This document shows, piece by piece, positions 1 through 7,493 of a stretch of 64,000 bases of DNA (its first letter is position 1; every line of letters starts with the position of its first letter). Below the pieces are notes generated by a model. It worked only from the letters and a program-made list of their open reading frames with translations, did not search any database and was not told where the DNA came from. The stretch spans positions 1,922,001 through 1,986,000 of the forward strand of contig OZ244909.1 in the NCBI GenBank assembly GCA_965221725.1, given 5' to 3'. This DNA comes from HK1 sp965221725. GTDB lineage: Bacteria > Pseudomonadota > Gammaproteobacteria > HK1. Both the position numbers and the translations under genes were made by a program.

Positions 1-1
1 T

Positions 2-1120
2 GCGAACCACTGGCTGCTGGAGCTGTTCCACGGGCCGACGCTCGCGTTCAAGGACATCGCGCTCCAGGTGCTCGGCCGGCTCTACGACCACGTGCTCGAA
101 CGCCACGACGCCCGCACCACGATCGTGGGGGCCACCTCCGGGGACACCGGCTCGGCCGCCATCGAGGCGATCCGGGGCCGCGAGCGGGCCACCATCTTCA
201 TCCTGCACCCGGCGGGGCGGGTCTCGGAGGTGCAGCGCCGGCAGATGACCACGGTCGATGCCGCCAACGTCCACAATCTCGCCATCGAAGGCACCTTCGA
301 CGACTGCCAGGCGATGCTGAAGGCGATGTTCGGGGATGCCCCCTTTCGCGACGGGCTACGGCTGTCGGGGGTGAACTCCATCAACTGGGCACGCATCGTC
401 CCGCAGGTCGTCTACTACATCACCTCCGCACTCGCCCTTGGCGGCCCCGAGGTTCCCGTCTCGTTCTCGGTGCCGTCGGGCAATTTCGGCGACGTGTTCG
501 CCGGCTTCGTCGCGCAGCGGATGGGGCTTCCGGTCGAGCGCCTGGTGGTCGCGAGCAACGAGAACGACATCCTCACCCGGGCGCTCACCACCGGCGACCA
601 TCGGCTCACCGAGGTGACCCCGACCCTGTCGCCCTCGATGGACATCCAGGTCTCCAGCAACTTCGAGCGGCTGCTGTTCGAGATGCACGACCGCGACGCC
701 GAGTACACCACGGGCCTCATGCGCCAGCTCGCCGAACACCGCGGGTTCCGCATCGGCGCCGAGGCCGCGGCCACCATCCGGTCGCTGTTCCGCGCGGATC
801 GGTGCACCGAATCGGAGACGATCGAGACCATCGCCGCGGTACATCGCGACACCGGCATGGTCATCGACCCGCACACCGCGGTGGGGGTGGCGGTGGCGGA
901 ACGGCTCCGCGACGCCCGCGAGACCCCCATGATCACCCTCGCCACCGCCCATCCCGCCAAGTTCCCGGACGCGGTCGAGCGCGCCATCGGCCTCCGCCCC
1001 GCCCTGCCCGAGCGCCTCGCCGACCTCCACGAGCGCAAGGAGCACTTCACGACCCTGCCGAACGACCTGCCGACGGTGATGGCACACATCCGCGAGCATG
1101 CTGACAGCGAAACGGAGTAA
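2..1120 (+). CDS. thrC: Threonine synthase, 5' end missing
   Basis: This pyridoxal-phosphate enzyme converts O-phosphohomoserine to threonine and phosphate in the cytoplasm. The window begins inside the gene, and the open frame starts at base 2 with residues ANHWLLELFHGPTLAFKD. The lysine of that FKD stretch is the expected cofactor-binding lysine. Further family blocks follow: GATSGDTGSAA, the phosphate-binding SVPSGNFGDVFAGF, and a C-terminal HPAKFPDAV. About 372 codons are visible, against about 460 for full-length proteobacterial enzymes, so roughly the first 90-100 residues lie upstream of the window. The stop is TAA. The next gene is convergent, and no clear terminator hairpin is visible between them. 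Confidence 0.93.
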   Translation, partial: ANHWLLELFHGPTLAFKDIALQVLGRLYDHVLERHDARTTIVGATSGDTGSAAIEAIRGRERATIFILHPAGRVSEVQRRQMTTVDAANVHNLAIEGTFDDCQAMLKAMFGDAPFRDGLRLSGVNSINWARIVPQVVYYITSALALGGPEVPVSFSVPSGNFGDVFAGFVAQRMGLPVERLVVASNENDILTRALTTGDHRLTEVTPTLSPSMDIQVSSNFERLLFEMHDRDAEYTTGLMRQLAEHRGFRIGAEAAATIRSLFRADRCTESETIETIAAVHRDTGMVIDPHTAVGVAVAERLRDARETPMITLATAHPAKFPDAVERAIGLRPALPERLADLHERKEHFTTLPNDLPTVMAHIREHADSETE

Positions 1121-1209
1121 TGGGTCACGGACGAGCTTCGGGCCGGCATCGAAGGCTCGGGGGGAGATCCACGCAGCACACGGGCCGCCCCATCCCGTCG
1201 CCCGGCGAA

Positions 1210-2364
1210 TCAGAAGAGATCGACCGCGATCGGGCAGTGATCGGAGGGCAGTCCGCGGCGCGGGTCGGCGTCCGCGTCGGTCCATACCACCTGCCGGAAG
1301 GAGCCCGCGTCCACCCGCGTCCAGGCCCGGGCGCCGAACACGAAGAAATCGATCGGGTGGCGATGGTGGCGTGACGTGCCCCGCCAGCAGGGGGGATCGA
1401 GCCCCGCGGGCAGCCGGCGGAGGGCGAGGCCCGGCGGGTCGCCGTCGTCGAGCGCCGCCCACAGGTGATCGCGTGCCCCGTGCCGGTCCATCGCCCGGTT
1501 GAAGTCACCCAGCACCACGAACGGCACGCCCTCGCGCCAGCGGGCGTCGACCCATGCCTCCAACGGCTCGATCTGGCGGGCGAGGGTCCGGCAGGCTCGG
1601 CTGCGGGGCTTCTCCAGGCTCTGGCTGAAGCACCTCGACTTCAGGTGGACGTTCAGCAGGCGGAGCTTCCGGCCGGCCCGCGAAACCGTCAGATCGACCC
1701 CCCAGCGGAGCTGGTAGCGGGCGTTGGAGCCGGATGCGAGCCCGAGCGACGGGAGATCGCGCTTCACCACCTCATCGAACGCTCCCCGGCGCACCGCGAA
1801 TCCGTTGTAGATGTCGTCGTAGCGCGAATCGTGGCGTCCCGAGAAGTGCAGCTCGTAGTCGCGCTGCGGGAAGACGCGGACGGCGGCGCGGGGTCCGTTG
1901 ACCTCCTGAAAGGCGATGATGTCGGCATCGAGCGCACGGGCGTAGCGGGCAAGGGTCCGGTAGTCCGCATCGCTCCGGGCGGCGGCGCCACGCCACAGCG
2001 CCCCGCCGGTGCGCCAGTGCAGCAGATTGAGGTTCCAGGTCGCGATCCGGATCCATTGCGCCGGGGCCGATGCCCCCGCGGATGCCGCGGGGGCATCGGT
2101 TGCGGAAGGGTGTCGGACGCCGCCGGAGGGCGCCCGCGCTTCGTCGGGTGCATGACTCCCGGCCGGACGCGTCCCTGCGCCTCCAGTCGCCTCCCGGTAC
2201 TCGCTCGTGCATCCGGCCCGGCTCGCTCCCGGCCGATGGCAATGACAGGTGCCGTTCGTCCGGTCGTTATGGCAACCATCCGCCGCCATCCCGCCACGGT
2301 GCGCCGATGCCGCCGGAACGAAAAGCGCGGCGACCATCAGACATACGAGCACGAGACACGACAC
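1210..2364 (-). CDS. Secreted endonuclease/exonuclease/phosphatase family protein
   Basis: The protein is exported and belongs to the Mg-dependent EEP phosphodiesterase fold (DNase I-like); its substrate is unknown. I chose the GTG at 2364 because it gives a clean signal peptide (VSCLVLVCLMVAALFVPAASA). An AGGAGG-like stretch lies upstream, somewhat far at about 16 bases. A longer frame up to 2628 would add an unlikely arginine-rich leader. Directly after the signal comes a compact Cys/His motif, GCHNDRTNGTCHCH, of the type seen in YHYH-like secreted proteins. A Pro/Ala/Gly-rich linker follows, then the EEP domain with IATWNLNLLHW, ADIIAFQEVNGP, VVLGDFNRAMD and a terminal SDHCPIAVDLF. These carry the Asn, Glu, Asp-Asn and Asp-His catalytic positions. 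Known from the family: divalent-metal phosphodiester hydrolysis. Inferred: extracellular nuclease or lipid phosphodiesterase. Confidence 0.8.
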   Translation of the reverse strand: MSCLVLVCLMVAALFVPAASAHRGGMAADGCHNDRTNGTCHCHRPGASRAGCTSEYREATGGAGTRPAGSHAPDEARAPSGGVRHPSATDAPAASAGASAPAQWIRIATWNLNLLHWRTGGALWRGAAARSDADYRTLARYARALDADIIAFQEVNGPRAAVRVFPQRDYELHFSGRHDSRYDDIYNGFAVRRGAFDEVVKRDLPSLGLASGSNARYQLRWGVDLTVSRAGRKLRLLNVHLKSRCFSQSLEKPRSRACRTLARQIEPLEAWVDARWREGVPFVVLGDFNRAMDRHGARDHLWAALDDGDPPGLALRRLPAGLDPPCWRGTSRHHRHPIDFFVFGARAWTRVDAGSFRQVVWTDADADPRRGLPSDHCPIAVDLF

Positions 2365-2626
2365 CTGGCGAACAGGGGTACCTCCGATTTGTGGTGACCC
2401 CGTGAGCACGGGCGCACCACCCTCGCCGACGAGGGCAAGGCGCCCTCGATCCCGGGATTTCCCGGAGTCGAAAACAAGCGATCTCACCAACGAGACACAT
2501 ACCCGACGAGCGATCCGGAGGCGCGGATGCCGAACGCCGGATCCGTGATCGGCCGAGGGACTCATGACGACGGACCGACGCCCACTACGCTCAGGACATC
2601 GACCGAGATTGATTTTCCAGCTCATC

Positions 2627-2686
2627 AACCCGGATTTCTCGGCAAGGATTCGGAGAACCGCTCAGGCCTGCATGGCTCCGGTTCGA
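2627..2686 (+). repeat. Dispersed intergenic repeat, copy 1
   Basis: The copy begins with AACCCGGATTTCTC at 2627-2640. It continues with a block of about 46 bases (2641-2686) that recurs almost unchanged, but inverted, at 35186-35230. The element sits between two minus-strand genes, just beyond the stop codon of the hydroxyacid dehydrogenase. It contains GGTTCGAACCC but does not fold as a tRNA. Confidence 0.6.
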
Positions 2687-2690
2687 ACCC

Positions 2691-3638
2691 TTACGGCACC
2701 ACCTCGTTCAACAACGGCTCGCCGGCGCGCCAGCGTGCGAGGTTGTCCGCGAACAGCGCCGCGAACCGGCGGGGCCAGCCGTGGATGTTGTCGGCGGAGT
2801 GCGGGGTGACCAGCACGTTGGGCATCGACCAGAGCGGGCTCTCCGGGGGCAGCGGTTCGGTCTCGAAGACATCGAGATACGCGCCCGCGAGGTGACCGGA
2901 GCGCAGGGCATCGATCATCGCCGCCTCGTCGACCACCGGCCCCCGCGAGGTATTGACGAGGTACGCGCCCGGCTTCATCGCGGCCAGCGCCGCCCGCGAG
3001 AGCATCCCGCGGGTGGCGGGGTTCAGCCGCAGGTGCAGCGACACGAAGTCCGCCCGGGGAAGGAGGGCGCGGAGTGCGGCCGGGCCGTGCATCTCGTCCG
3101 CGGCCGGATGCGGCGCCGGGGTTCCGCGCACGGCCAGCACCCGCATCCCGAGCGCCTTGGCATTGCGCGCAACGCACTCGCCGATCCGGCCGAAGCCGAC
3201 CACCAGCAGCGTACGCCCCCGCAGCGGGGTGAACGCCACCGGACGCCACTGCCGCGCGCGCTGCTGCTCGGCGTAGCGCGGAAAGCCGCAGCCGAGCGCG
3301 AGCATCGCTCCGGTGACGCTCTCGGCAAGGTACGGGGCAAGCACGCCGGCGCCGTTGGTCACGGTGACGCGCGCGGCATCCCACGGCAGCAGGTGGTCGA
3401 ACCCCGAGCCGCCGATCTGGACCCACCGCACCGACGGATGGACCGGGATCGATGCGTGCCCGGCGGCCGGGAACCCGGGGTGTTTGATGGAGAACGCGAC
3501 CTCCGGGTCATGCCGCGCGAGCGCATCGGCGATGCTCTGCGCGGTGGTCGCGTACACGAACTCGACCTCGGGAAACCGTTCGGCGAGCAGGTCCCGGAAG
3601 TCGTCGGGGTCGTTGTGGGCGACGAGCACCGGTCGCAT
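2691..3638 (-). CDS. D-2-hydroxyacid dehydrogenase (NAD-dependent)
   Basis: This is a cytoplasmic oxidoreductase of the D-isomer 2-hydroxyacid dehydrogenase family, interconverting 2-oxoacids and D-2-hydroxyacids; the actual substrate cannot be read from sequence. The 315 residues match the usual family length. The nucleotide-binding glycine motif is VVGFGRIGECVARNAKALG, near residues 145-165. The catalytic Arg, Glu and His appear as NTSRGPVVDEAAMIDAL, LDVFETEPLPPES and VTPHSAD. Spacing in the N-terminal domain is as in glyoxylate/hydroxypyruvate reductase-like members. A second family member lies at 13023-14018 and shares the DVF-x-E-PLP-ESPLW-M-NV block. The gene stands alone on its strand, with an upstream gap of about 250 bases to the divergent secreted-protein gene. 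Confidence 0.88.
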   Translation of the reverse strand: MRPVLVAHNDPDDFRDLLAERFPEVEFVYATTAQSIADALARHDPEVAFSIKHPGFPAAGHASIPVHPSVRWVQIGGSGFDHLLPWDAARVTVTNGAGVLAPYLAESVTGAMLALGCGFPRYAEQQRARQWRPVAFTPLRGRTLLVVGFGRIGECVARNAKALGMRVLAVRGTPAPHPAADEMHGPAALRALLPRADFVSLHLRLNPATRGMLSRAALAAMKPGAYLVNTSRGPVVDEAAMIDALRSGHLAGAYLDVFETEPLPPESPLWSMPNVLVTPHSADNIHGWPRRFAALFADNLARWRAGEPLLNEVVP

Positions 3639-3890
3639 GGGGTCGTTCCGAAGTGCGGGACGGACGCACTCTTGCCATATCGGCGGCGTCGACGCAATGC
3701 GCGGCCATCAAACCGGATTCGGACGAGATTCAACTACAGCGCATGCGGGCGCAATGGTTGCATGCGCCTCCGTATCGGATGTTCGGGTCGGCAATCTCTG
3801 TTCTTGCGTGAGCCGGTCATCACGAATCGGGGTACAATCCCGACCCGGTTTCCTTACTTTTGAGCATATCCGTCATGAACCAGACTAACC

Positions 3891-4403
3891 GTGAATCACC
3901 CCCCCCCCCCCCTCGCTAGACTGGCGGCTATCCTGCTGCTGGCACTGTCGGCCGGTCCGGCGGTGGCCGAGCAGTGCAATGCCTCCCATATCGAGTTATA
4001 CCAGGGCTTCCCGATGGAGGGCGCGTCGGCAGTAGAAGGCACCGTTAGCGGAGTGATCGTCCAGTTCTTCCTGGAAAACTGCGACAATTTCGGCAGTTTC
4101 GAGAATCCCCGGGAATACCGGATTCCCTTCTGCGCCGAGTTTTTCGACACCACCCCGTGCGATGCCGACGCTACAGGCTGCCTGAGCAACAATGTTGCCG
4201 GGGCCAGCGGCCTTTTTGGCGACCGCTGGCAGAATGCCGGAGGGTTCAAGCGGTGCAACACCATGACCGAAGCCGAAGGCTTTACGTCTGCCCTGTTAAC
4301 CCCGCGTGAAAACGGGTTCCAGGACGAACGGGAGAATTCCCTGTACGTCATCATGTACAACCCGACCCGTCATCTGCGCATTCCCATTCGGGACAATGAC
4401 TGA
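3891..4403 (+). CDS. Small secreted cysteine-containing protein with a poly-C tract at its start
   Basis: Function unknown. The 170-residue frame opens with GTG at 3891, runs through PPPP encoded by a C14 tract, then reads LARLAAILLLALSAGPAVA, a good Sec signal peptide. The mature part has several cysteines (EQC, ENCDN, PFCAEF, TPC, TGC, FKRC), suggesting disulfides outside the cytoplasm. The start is uncertain. An ATG at 3875 would give a better positively charged leader (MNQTNRES), but with 14 C it runs into TAG at 3917. One extra C (or two fewer) would fuse it to this frame. Neither start has a strong ribosome-binding site. A -10-like TACAAT lies at 3833-3838 without a well-spaced -35. A strong hairpin follows the stop. 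I do not recognise the mature domain. Confidence 0.6.
   Translation: MNHPPPPLARLAAILLLALSAGPAVAEQCNASHIELYQGFPMEGASAVEGTVSGVIVQFFLENCDNFGSFENPREYRIPFCAEFFDTTPCDADATGCLSNNVAGASGLFGDRWQNAGGFKRCNTMTEAEGFTSALLTPRENGFQDERENSLYVIMYNPTRHLRIPIRDND
3899..3912 (+). repeat. Homopolymeric C14 tract at a gene start
   Basis: Fourteen consecutive C bases overlap codons 3-8 of the small secreted protein gene. Tracts of this kind slip during replication. Here the length decides whether the upstream ATG (3875) or only the weak GTG (3891) is in frame with the signal peptide. Confidence 0.9.
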
Positions 4404-4421
4404 TCCAGAATCTCCCTCTTA

Positions 4422-4453
4422 CCGGATCAGACCGTCTTGGCGGTCTGATCCGG
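4422..4453 (+). terminator. Strong hairpin after the small secreted protein gene
   Basis: The arms CCGGATCAGACCG (4422-4434) and CGGTCTGATCCGG (4441-4453) are perfectly complementary over 13 bp around the 6-base loop TCTTGG. The hairpin starts 18 bases after the stop codon. There is no run of T on either side, so it may protect the transcript end or act with Rho rather than be a classic intrinsic terminator. Confidence 0.6.
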
Positions 4454-4479
4454 GGTTCCGATAGACAGATTGTCACTGA

Positions 4480-4881
4480 GAATCGCCGGGGTCGGTCAAG
4501 ACCGAGTTATCCACAATTCCCATTCGAAATTCATTCGTGTTCGGCAATGCGGGCGTTTCCGGAAACGCCAGAGTGATTGGCGCGTACGTCTGGGGCTCCG
4601 CCCGCGTTTCCGGCCATGCCAGGGTCATGGACGGAGCGCGGGTCCGTGACAATGCCGAGGTTTCCGGAACGGCGGTCGTTCGCGGTGGCGCGGTCATTGC
4701 CGGTCAGGGGAAGGTGGATTGCGGACGGTGGGTCAACATCACCGTCACCACCGATCGCACGGGCCGGTGCGGTAGGAACGCGCGCGGCGGGAACGACGGC
4801 TCCGGGGGCGGCGGGCCGAACCTCGGCGATGTGTTCAGCAACCCACTCGATCCGGGGAACACGGAGTCCGGGTCGAACTGA
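4480..4881 (+). pseudogene. Truncated hexapeptide-repeat (beta-helix) secreted protein gene
   Basis: The frame is open from 4480 after an in-frame TGA. It encodes imperfect hexads such as NAGVSGNARV, GSARVSGHARV and DNAEVSGTAVV, followed by a distinctive tail KVDCGRW...TVTTDRTGRCGRN...SNPLDPGNTES. The intact gene at 62231-62920 has the same repeat type and nearly the same tail, plus a signal peptide and about 80 more residues of N-terminal repeat. No signal peptide or plausible start with a ribosome-binding site is visible here; the only candidate is GTG at 4537. I read it as a 5'-truncated paralogue, although a short cytoplasmic protein of 114 residues from 4537 cannot be excluded. Confidence 0.6.
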
Positions 4882-4936
4882 CGGGGTGCGATCATGAACG
4901 CGCGCGGGGCGGCGCCGATCTGCCCCGGGAAGGTAA

Positions 4937-5116
4937 TGGAGGTGTCCCCAACCACCGGGACTTCGCCACAGCCCCTTGCTCGGCGACGGCTCCGGCCTGG
5001 CGATGGTGCAAGCCCTCGCCAGCCACGCCATCTCGACGACCACGGCACGTTATGACATTGACACCGTGACGTCACTCTCCTTCGCGATGCACGCTATCAG
5101 TCTCTCGCAACGATAG
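4937..5116 (+). pseudogene. Tyrosine recombinase (integrase) C-terminal remnant
   Basis: In one frame, between TAA at 4934 and TAG at 5114, the translation contains GLRHSPLLGDGSG, then LAMVQALASHAISTTTARYD. This matches the end of phage-type integrases: the Leu-Arg-His box, the VQ-L-x-H-A-x-x-x-TT-x-x-Y block and the nucleophilic tyrosine. The spacing between the boxes is about three residues shorter than usual, and nothing upstream continues the domain. It is a dead fragment marking a past integration near the truncated hexapeptide-repeat gene. The rest of 4882-5204 holds nothing else I can identify. Confidence 0.5.
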
Positions 5117-5204
5117 CGAGCCAAGGCAGAATCGGTGATGAATCCCGGCTAGACTGCCGGCCCATCCGGCCGGTCCTGCCGGCCGCGCCCTTACGGGGAG
5201 ACCC

Positions 5205-6158
5205 ATGCCGGACCTCGCCGAGCGCTTCTCCGACCCGCGTCCGATCATTCTGGACGGGGCCATCAGCACCGAACTCCAGCGCCTGGGCGTGCCCATGAGC
5301 GCCGACACCTGGAGCGGCCTCGCCGCCATCACCCATCCGGATGTCCTGCGCGATCTGCACACGGCGTACCTGCGGGCCGGAGCCGAGATCATCATGGCCA
5401 ACACCTACGCGGCCGCCCCCCAGCACGTCGCGGAAGCGGGGTACGGCGACCGCGCCCGCGAGATCAACCTCCGCTCGGCGGAGCTTGCGCTCGAAGCGCG
5501 GGAAGCGGTGGACAGGTCGGCGGACGGCCCGAGTGACGGATCGACCGACGGACCGACTGACGGACCGACGTGGGTCGCGGGGTCGCTCTCGCTCATGGCG
5601 CCGGGGTTCCGCCGGACGAACCGCCAGGCGCCGCTGGAGCACGCCGACGGGCTTCGCAGGCAGGCGGAGTGGCTCGCCGAAGCCGGGGTCGATCTGCTGG
5701 TGCTGGAGATGCTGCGCGACATCGAGTGGAGCAGCGCCGCGATGGATGCCGCCCTCTCGGTGGGTCTGCCGGTGTGGGCCGGCTTCAGTTGCGCCATCGA
5801 CGACCGGGGCGCGGTTATCACCCAGAGCGCCTCGGTCGGCGAGCCCGTACCGTTCGCCGAGGCCCTGCGCGCCGTCACCGGCCGCGGCGAGATGCTGGTC
5901 GGCGTCATGCATTCGGAGATCGAAGAGACCGACCCCGGGCTCCGGTGCGCGCGCGAGGTGTGCGCCGCACCGCTCGGCGCCTGGCCCAACAGCGGACACT
6001 TCGAGCCGCCGCACTGGCAGTTCGAGGACGTGATCTCCCCGCAAGCGTTCGCCAGCGTCGCCGAGCGGTGGGCGAAGGAGGGCGTGAGGGTCATCGGCGG
6101 GTGCTGCGGACTCGGCCCGGAACACATCCGGGCGGTGGCCGATCGTCTGCGGTCCTGA
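5205..6158 (+). CDS. Homocysteine S-methyltransferase family protein
   Basis: This predicted cytoplasmic zinc enzyme transfers a methyl group from a donor such as S-methylmethionine to homocysteine. The 317-residue protein begins ILDGAISTELQRLG, the expected first strand of the barrel. It continues with AGAEIIMANTY and ends with the zinc-binding GGCCGLGPEHIRAVADRL, whose paired cysteines are ligands. The third ligand cysteine is probably in the GFSCAIDD segment. An in-frame run of four 12-base repeats inserts an S/T-D-G-P tetrapeptide tract near residues 106-121, in a surface loop. ATG at 5205 is preceded by GGGGAG. The gene stands alone, ahead of an ABC operon on the same strand. Paralogues act in methionine salvage; the donor here is not known. 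Confidence 0.85.
   Translation: MPDLAERFSDPRPIILDGAISTELQRLGVPMSADTWSGLAAITHPDVLRDLHTAYLRAGAEIIMANTYAAAPQHVAEAGYGDRAREINLRSAELALEAREAVDRSADGPSDGSTDGPTDGPTWVAGSLSLMAPGFRRTNRQAPLEHADGLRRQAEWLAEAGVDLLVLEMLRDIEWSSAAMDAALSVGLPVWAGFSCAIDDRGAVITQSASVGEPVPFAEALRAVTGRGEMLVGVMHSEIEETDPGLRCAREVCAAPLGAWPNSGHFEPPHWQFEDVISPQAFASVAERWAKEGVRVIGGCCGLGPEHIRAVADRLRS
5521..5568 (+). repeat. Four tandem 12-bp repeats inside the methyltransferase gene
   Basis: Units at 5521, 5533, 5545 and 5557 share the pattern NNGACGGNNCGA. They encode repeated Asp-Gly-Pro/Ser-Ser/Thr tetrapeptides, so copy-number change keeps the frame. Confidence 0.7.
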
Positions 6159-6480
6159 CTCCACCGCGCCGCCACCGGCCGGCCCCTCCCCGCCGGTTGC
6201 CCCCGAGCGGCGAAGTGCGGTATCAAGCGGAGGGAGCAAGGAAGGCCAGCAGCCCCGAGGGCGGATCGCCCCGTCGGACCGCTCGCCGCAGCACCGAAAC
6301 CGGCACGGACGTTTTTCGAATCGCTCATGCGTGGATGGCGTCTCCCATCCCTGCTGCGAACGCCCCATGGTGAGCGGGAAAAAACAGTTTTGCCGGGGAA
6401 GTGGGTAGACGCAGGCCAACCCGGCAGGGCCACACTCCGACTGTTCGGTCGGGGTGTTCACCAACACAACCAGGGGCCGC
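6159..6480 (+). other. Intergenic stretch with no recognisable gene
   Basis: These 322 bases separate the methyltransferase from the first ABC permease. I see GC-rich partial inverted repeats near 6175-6200 but no hairpin followed by T, no convincing promoter and no coding frame with family similarity. The operon promoter must lie here or be read-through. Confidence 0.4.
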
Positions 6481-7431
6481 ATGATCGCCAGTCTGATCGT
6501 CCGTCGCGTTCTGCTCGGCATCGTCACCATCTGGGTGATGTCGGTTCTGGTGTTTTTCGGGATCGAGATCCTGCCGGGTGACGTGGCGGATGCGATTCTC
6601 GGCCAGGGCGCCACCGAGGAAACGCTCCACGCCATTCGCACGGAGCTGGGTCTGTATCGGCCGGCCTGGGTGCGCTACCTCGACTGGCTCGGCGGCCTGC
6701 TGCGGGGCGATGTCGGCGAGGCGCTCGGCACCGGGCGCTCCATCGTCGAGATGATGGCCATCCGGCTGCCCACCACCCTCACCCTGGGCGGCCTCACCGC
6801 AATCATCGCGGTGCCGCTCGCGCTCAGCCTGGGGTTGCTGGCCGCGATGTACCCCGGTTCGTTCTTCGACCGCACCATCACCTTCGGCACCCTGATCGTG
6901 ATCTCCGGCCCCGAATTCCTGATCGCGACCCTGCTGGTGATGCTCTTCGCCATCGAGCTGCGCTGGGTGCCGGCGGTGTCCTATCTCTCGCAGGATCCGA
7001 CCTTCCAGCAGCTCGCACGGGCGATGTTCCTGCCGGTGATGACGCTGGTGTTCGCGGTGCTCGCGCCCATGACCCGCATGACCCGCAGCGCGGTGCTCAA
7101 CGTCATGACCTCCCCGGCGATCGAGATGGCGATCCTGAAGGGCGTGCCCCGCATGCGCATCGTGCTGTGGCACGCGCTGCCCAATGCGTTCGCCCCGATC
7201 GTCAACGTGGTCGCGATCAACCTCGCCTACCTCATCACCGGGGTGGTCGTGGTCGAGGTGATCTTCTCCTTTCCCGGGGTCGCCAAGCTGATGGTGGACG
7301 GGGTGCAGAGCCGCGACATCCCGGTGGTGCAGGCCTGCGCGATGATGTTCTGCGCGATCTACGTGGGGTTCTACATCCTCGCCGACGTCATCTCCATCGT
7401 GAGCAACCCCAGACTGAGGCATCCCAGGTGA
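6481..7431 (+). CDS. Oligopeptide/dipeptide-type ABC transporter permease (DppB-like)
   Basis: This is an inner-membrane subunit forming half of the translocation pore of a peptide/nickel-type ABC importer. The ATG at 6481 was chosen over an upstream GTG (6454) because AGGGG sits five bases ahead and the protein then starts MIASLIVRRVLLGIVTIW, a typical DppB first helix. The 316 residues contain about six hydrophobic segments. The ATPase-coupling loop reads near EMAILKGVPRMRIVLWHALPNA. The family ending SIVSNPRLRHPR is present. It is the first gene of an operon with a second permease and a fused ATPase downstream. An imperfect copy of its last codons follows at about 7460-7493. Confidence 0.9.
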   Translation: MIASLIVRRVLLGIVTIWVMSVLVFFGIEILPGDVADAILGQGATEETLHAIRTELGLYRPAWVRYLDWLGGLLRGDVGEALGTGRSIVEMMAIRLPTTLTLGGLTAIIAVPLALSLGLLAAMYPGSFFDRTITFGTLIVISGPEFLIATLLVMLFAIELRWVPAVSYLSQDPTFQQLARAMFLPVMTLVFAVLAPMTRMTRSAVLNVMTSPAIEMAILKGVPRMRIVLWHALPNAFAPIVNVVAINLAYLITGVVVVEVIFSFPGVAKLMVDGVQSRDIPVVQACAMMFCAIYVGFYILADVISIVSNPRLRHPR

Positions 7432-7493
7432 ACCGGGTCACCGGCGCCATTCGCGTCCCGAGCAATCCGCGCCCGAGGCATCCCGGGTGAATC
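7399..7493 (+). repeat. Imperfect tandem duplication of the permease gene end
   Basis: The last codons of the first permease (GAGCAACCCC...GGCATCCCAGGTGAA) reappear about 60 bases later as GAGCAATCCG...GGCATCCCGGGTGAA. The second copy would encode SNPRPRHPG-stop, a near copy of the SNPRLRHPR-stop ending. The start codon of the next permease (GTG, 7487) lies inside this second copy. Confidence 0.6.

Noticed and set aside
2660..2700. tRNA-like GGTTCGAACCC
   Set aside because: The flanking bases do not form a T-stem, acceptor stem or anticodon arm, and the sequence belongs to a dispersed repeat.
2781..3863. Plus-strand frame of 360 codons opposite the hydroxyacid dehydrogenase
   Set aside because: Its translation is compositionally biased and unrelated to known families. 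The dehydrogenase on the other strand has all its motifs.
4507..4515. Perfect DnaA box TTATCCACA
   Set aside because: It is a single copy without AT-rich unwinding region, dnaA or dnaN nearby. Chance or a minor DnaA site is more likely than an origin.
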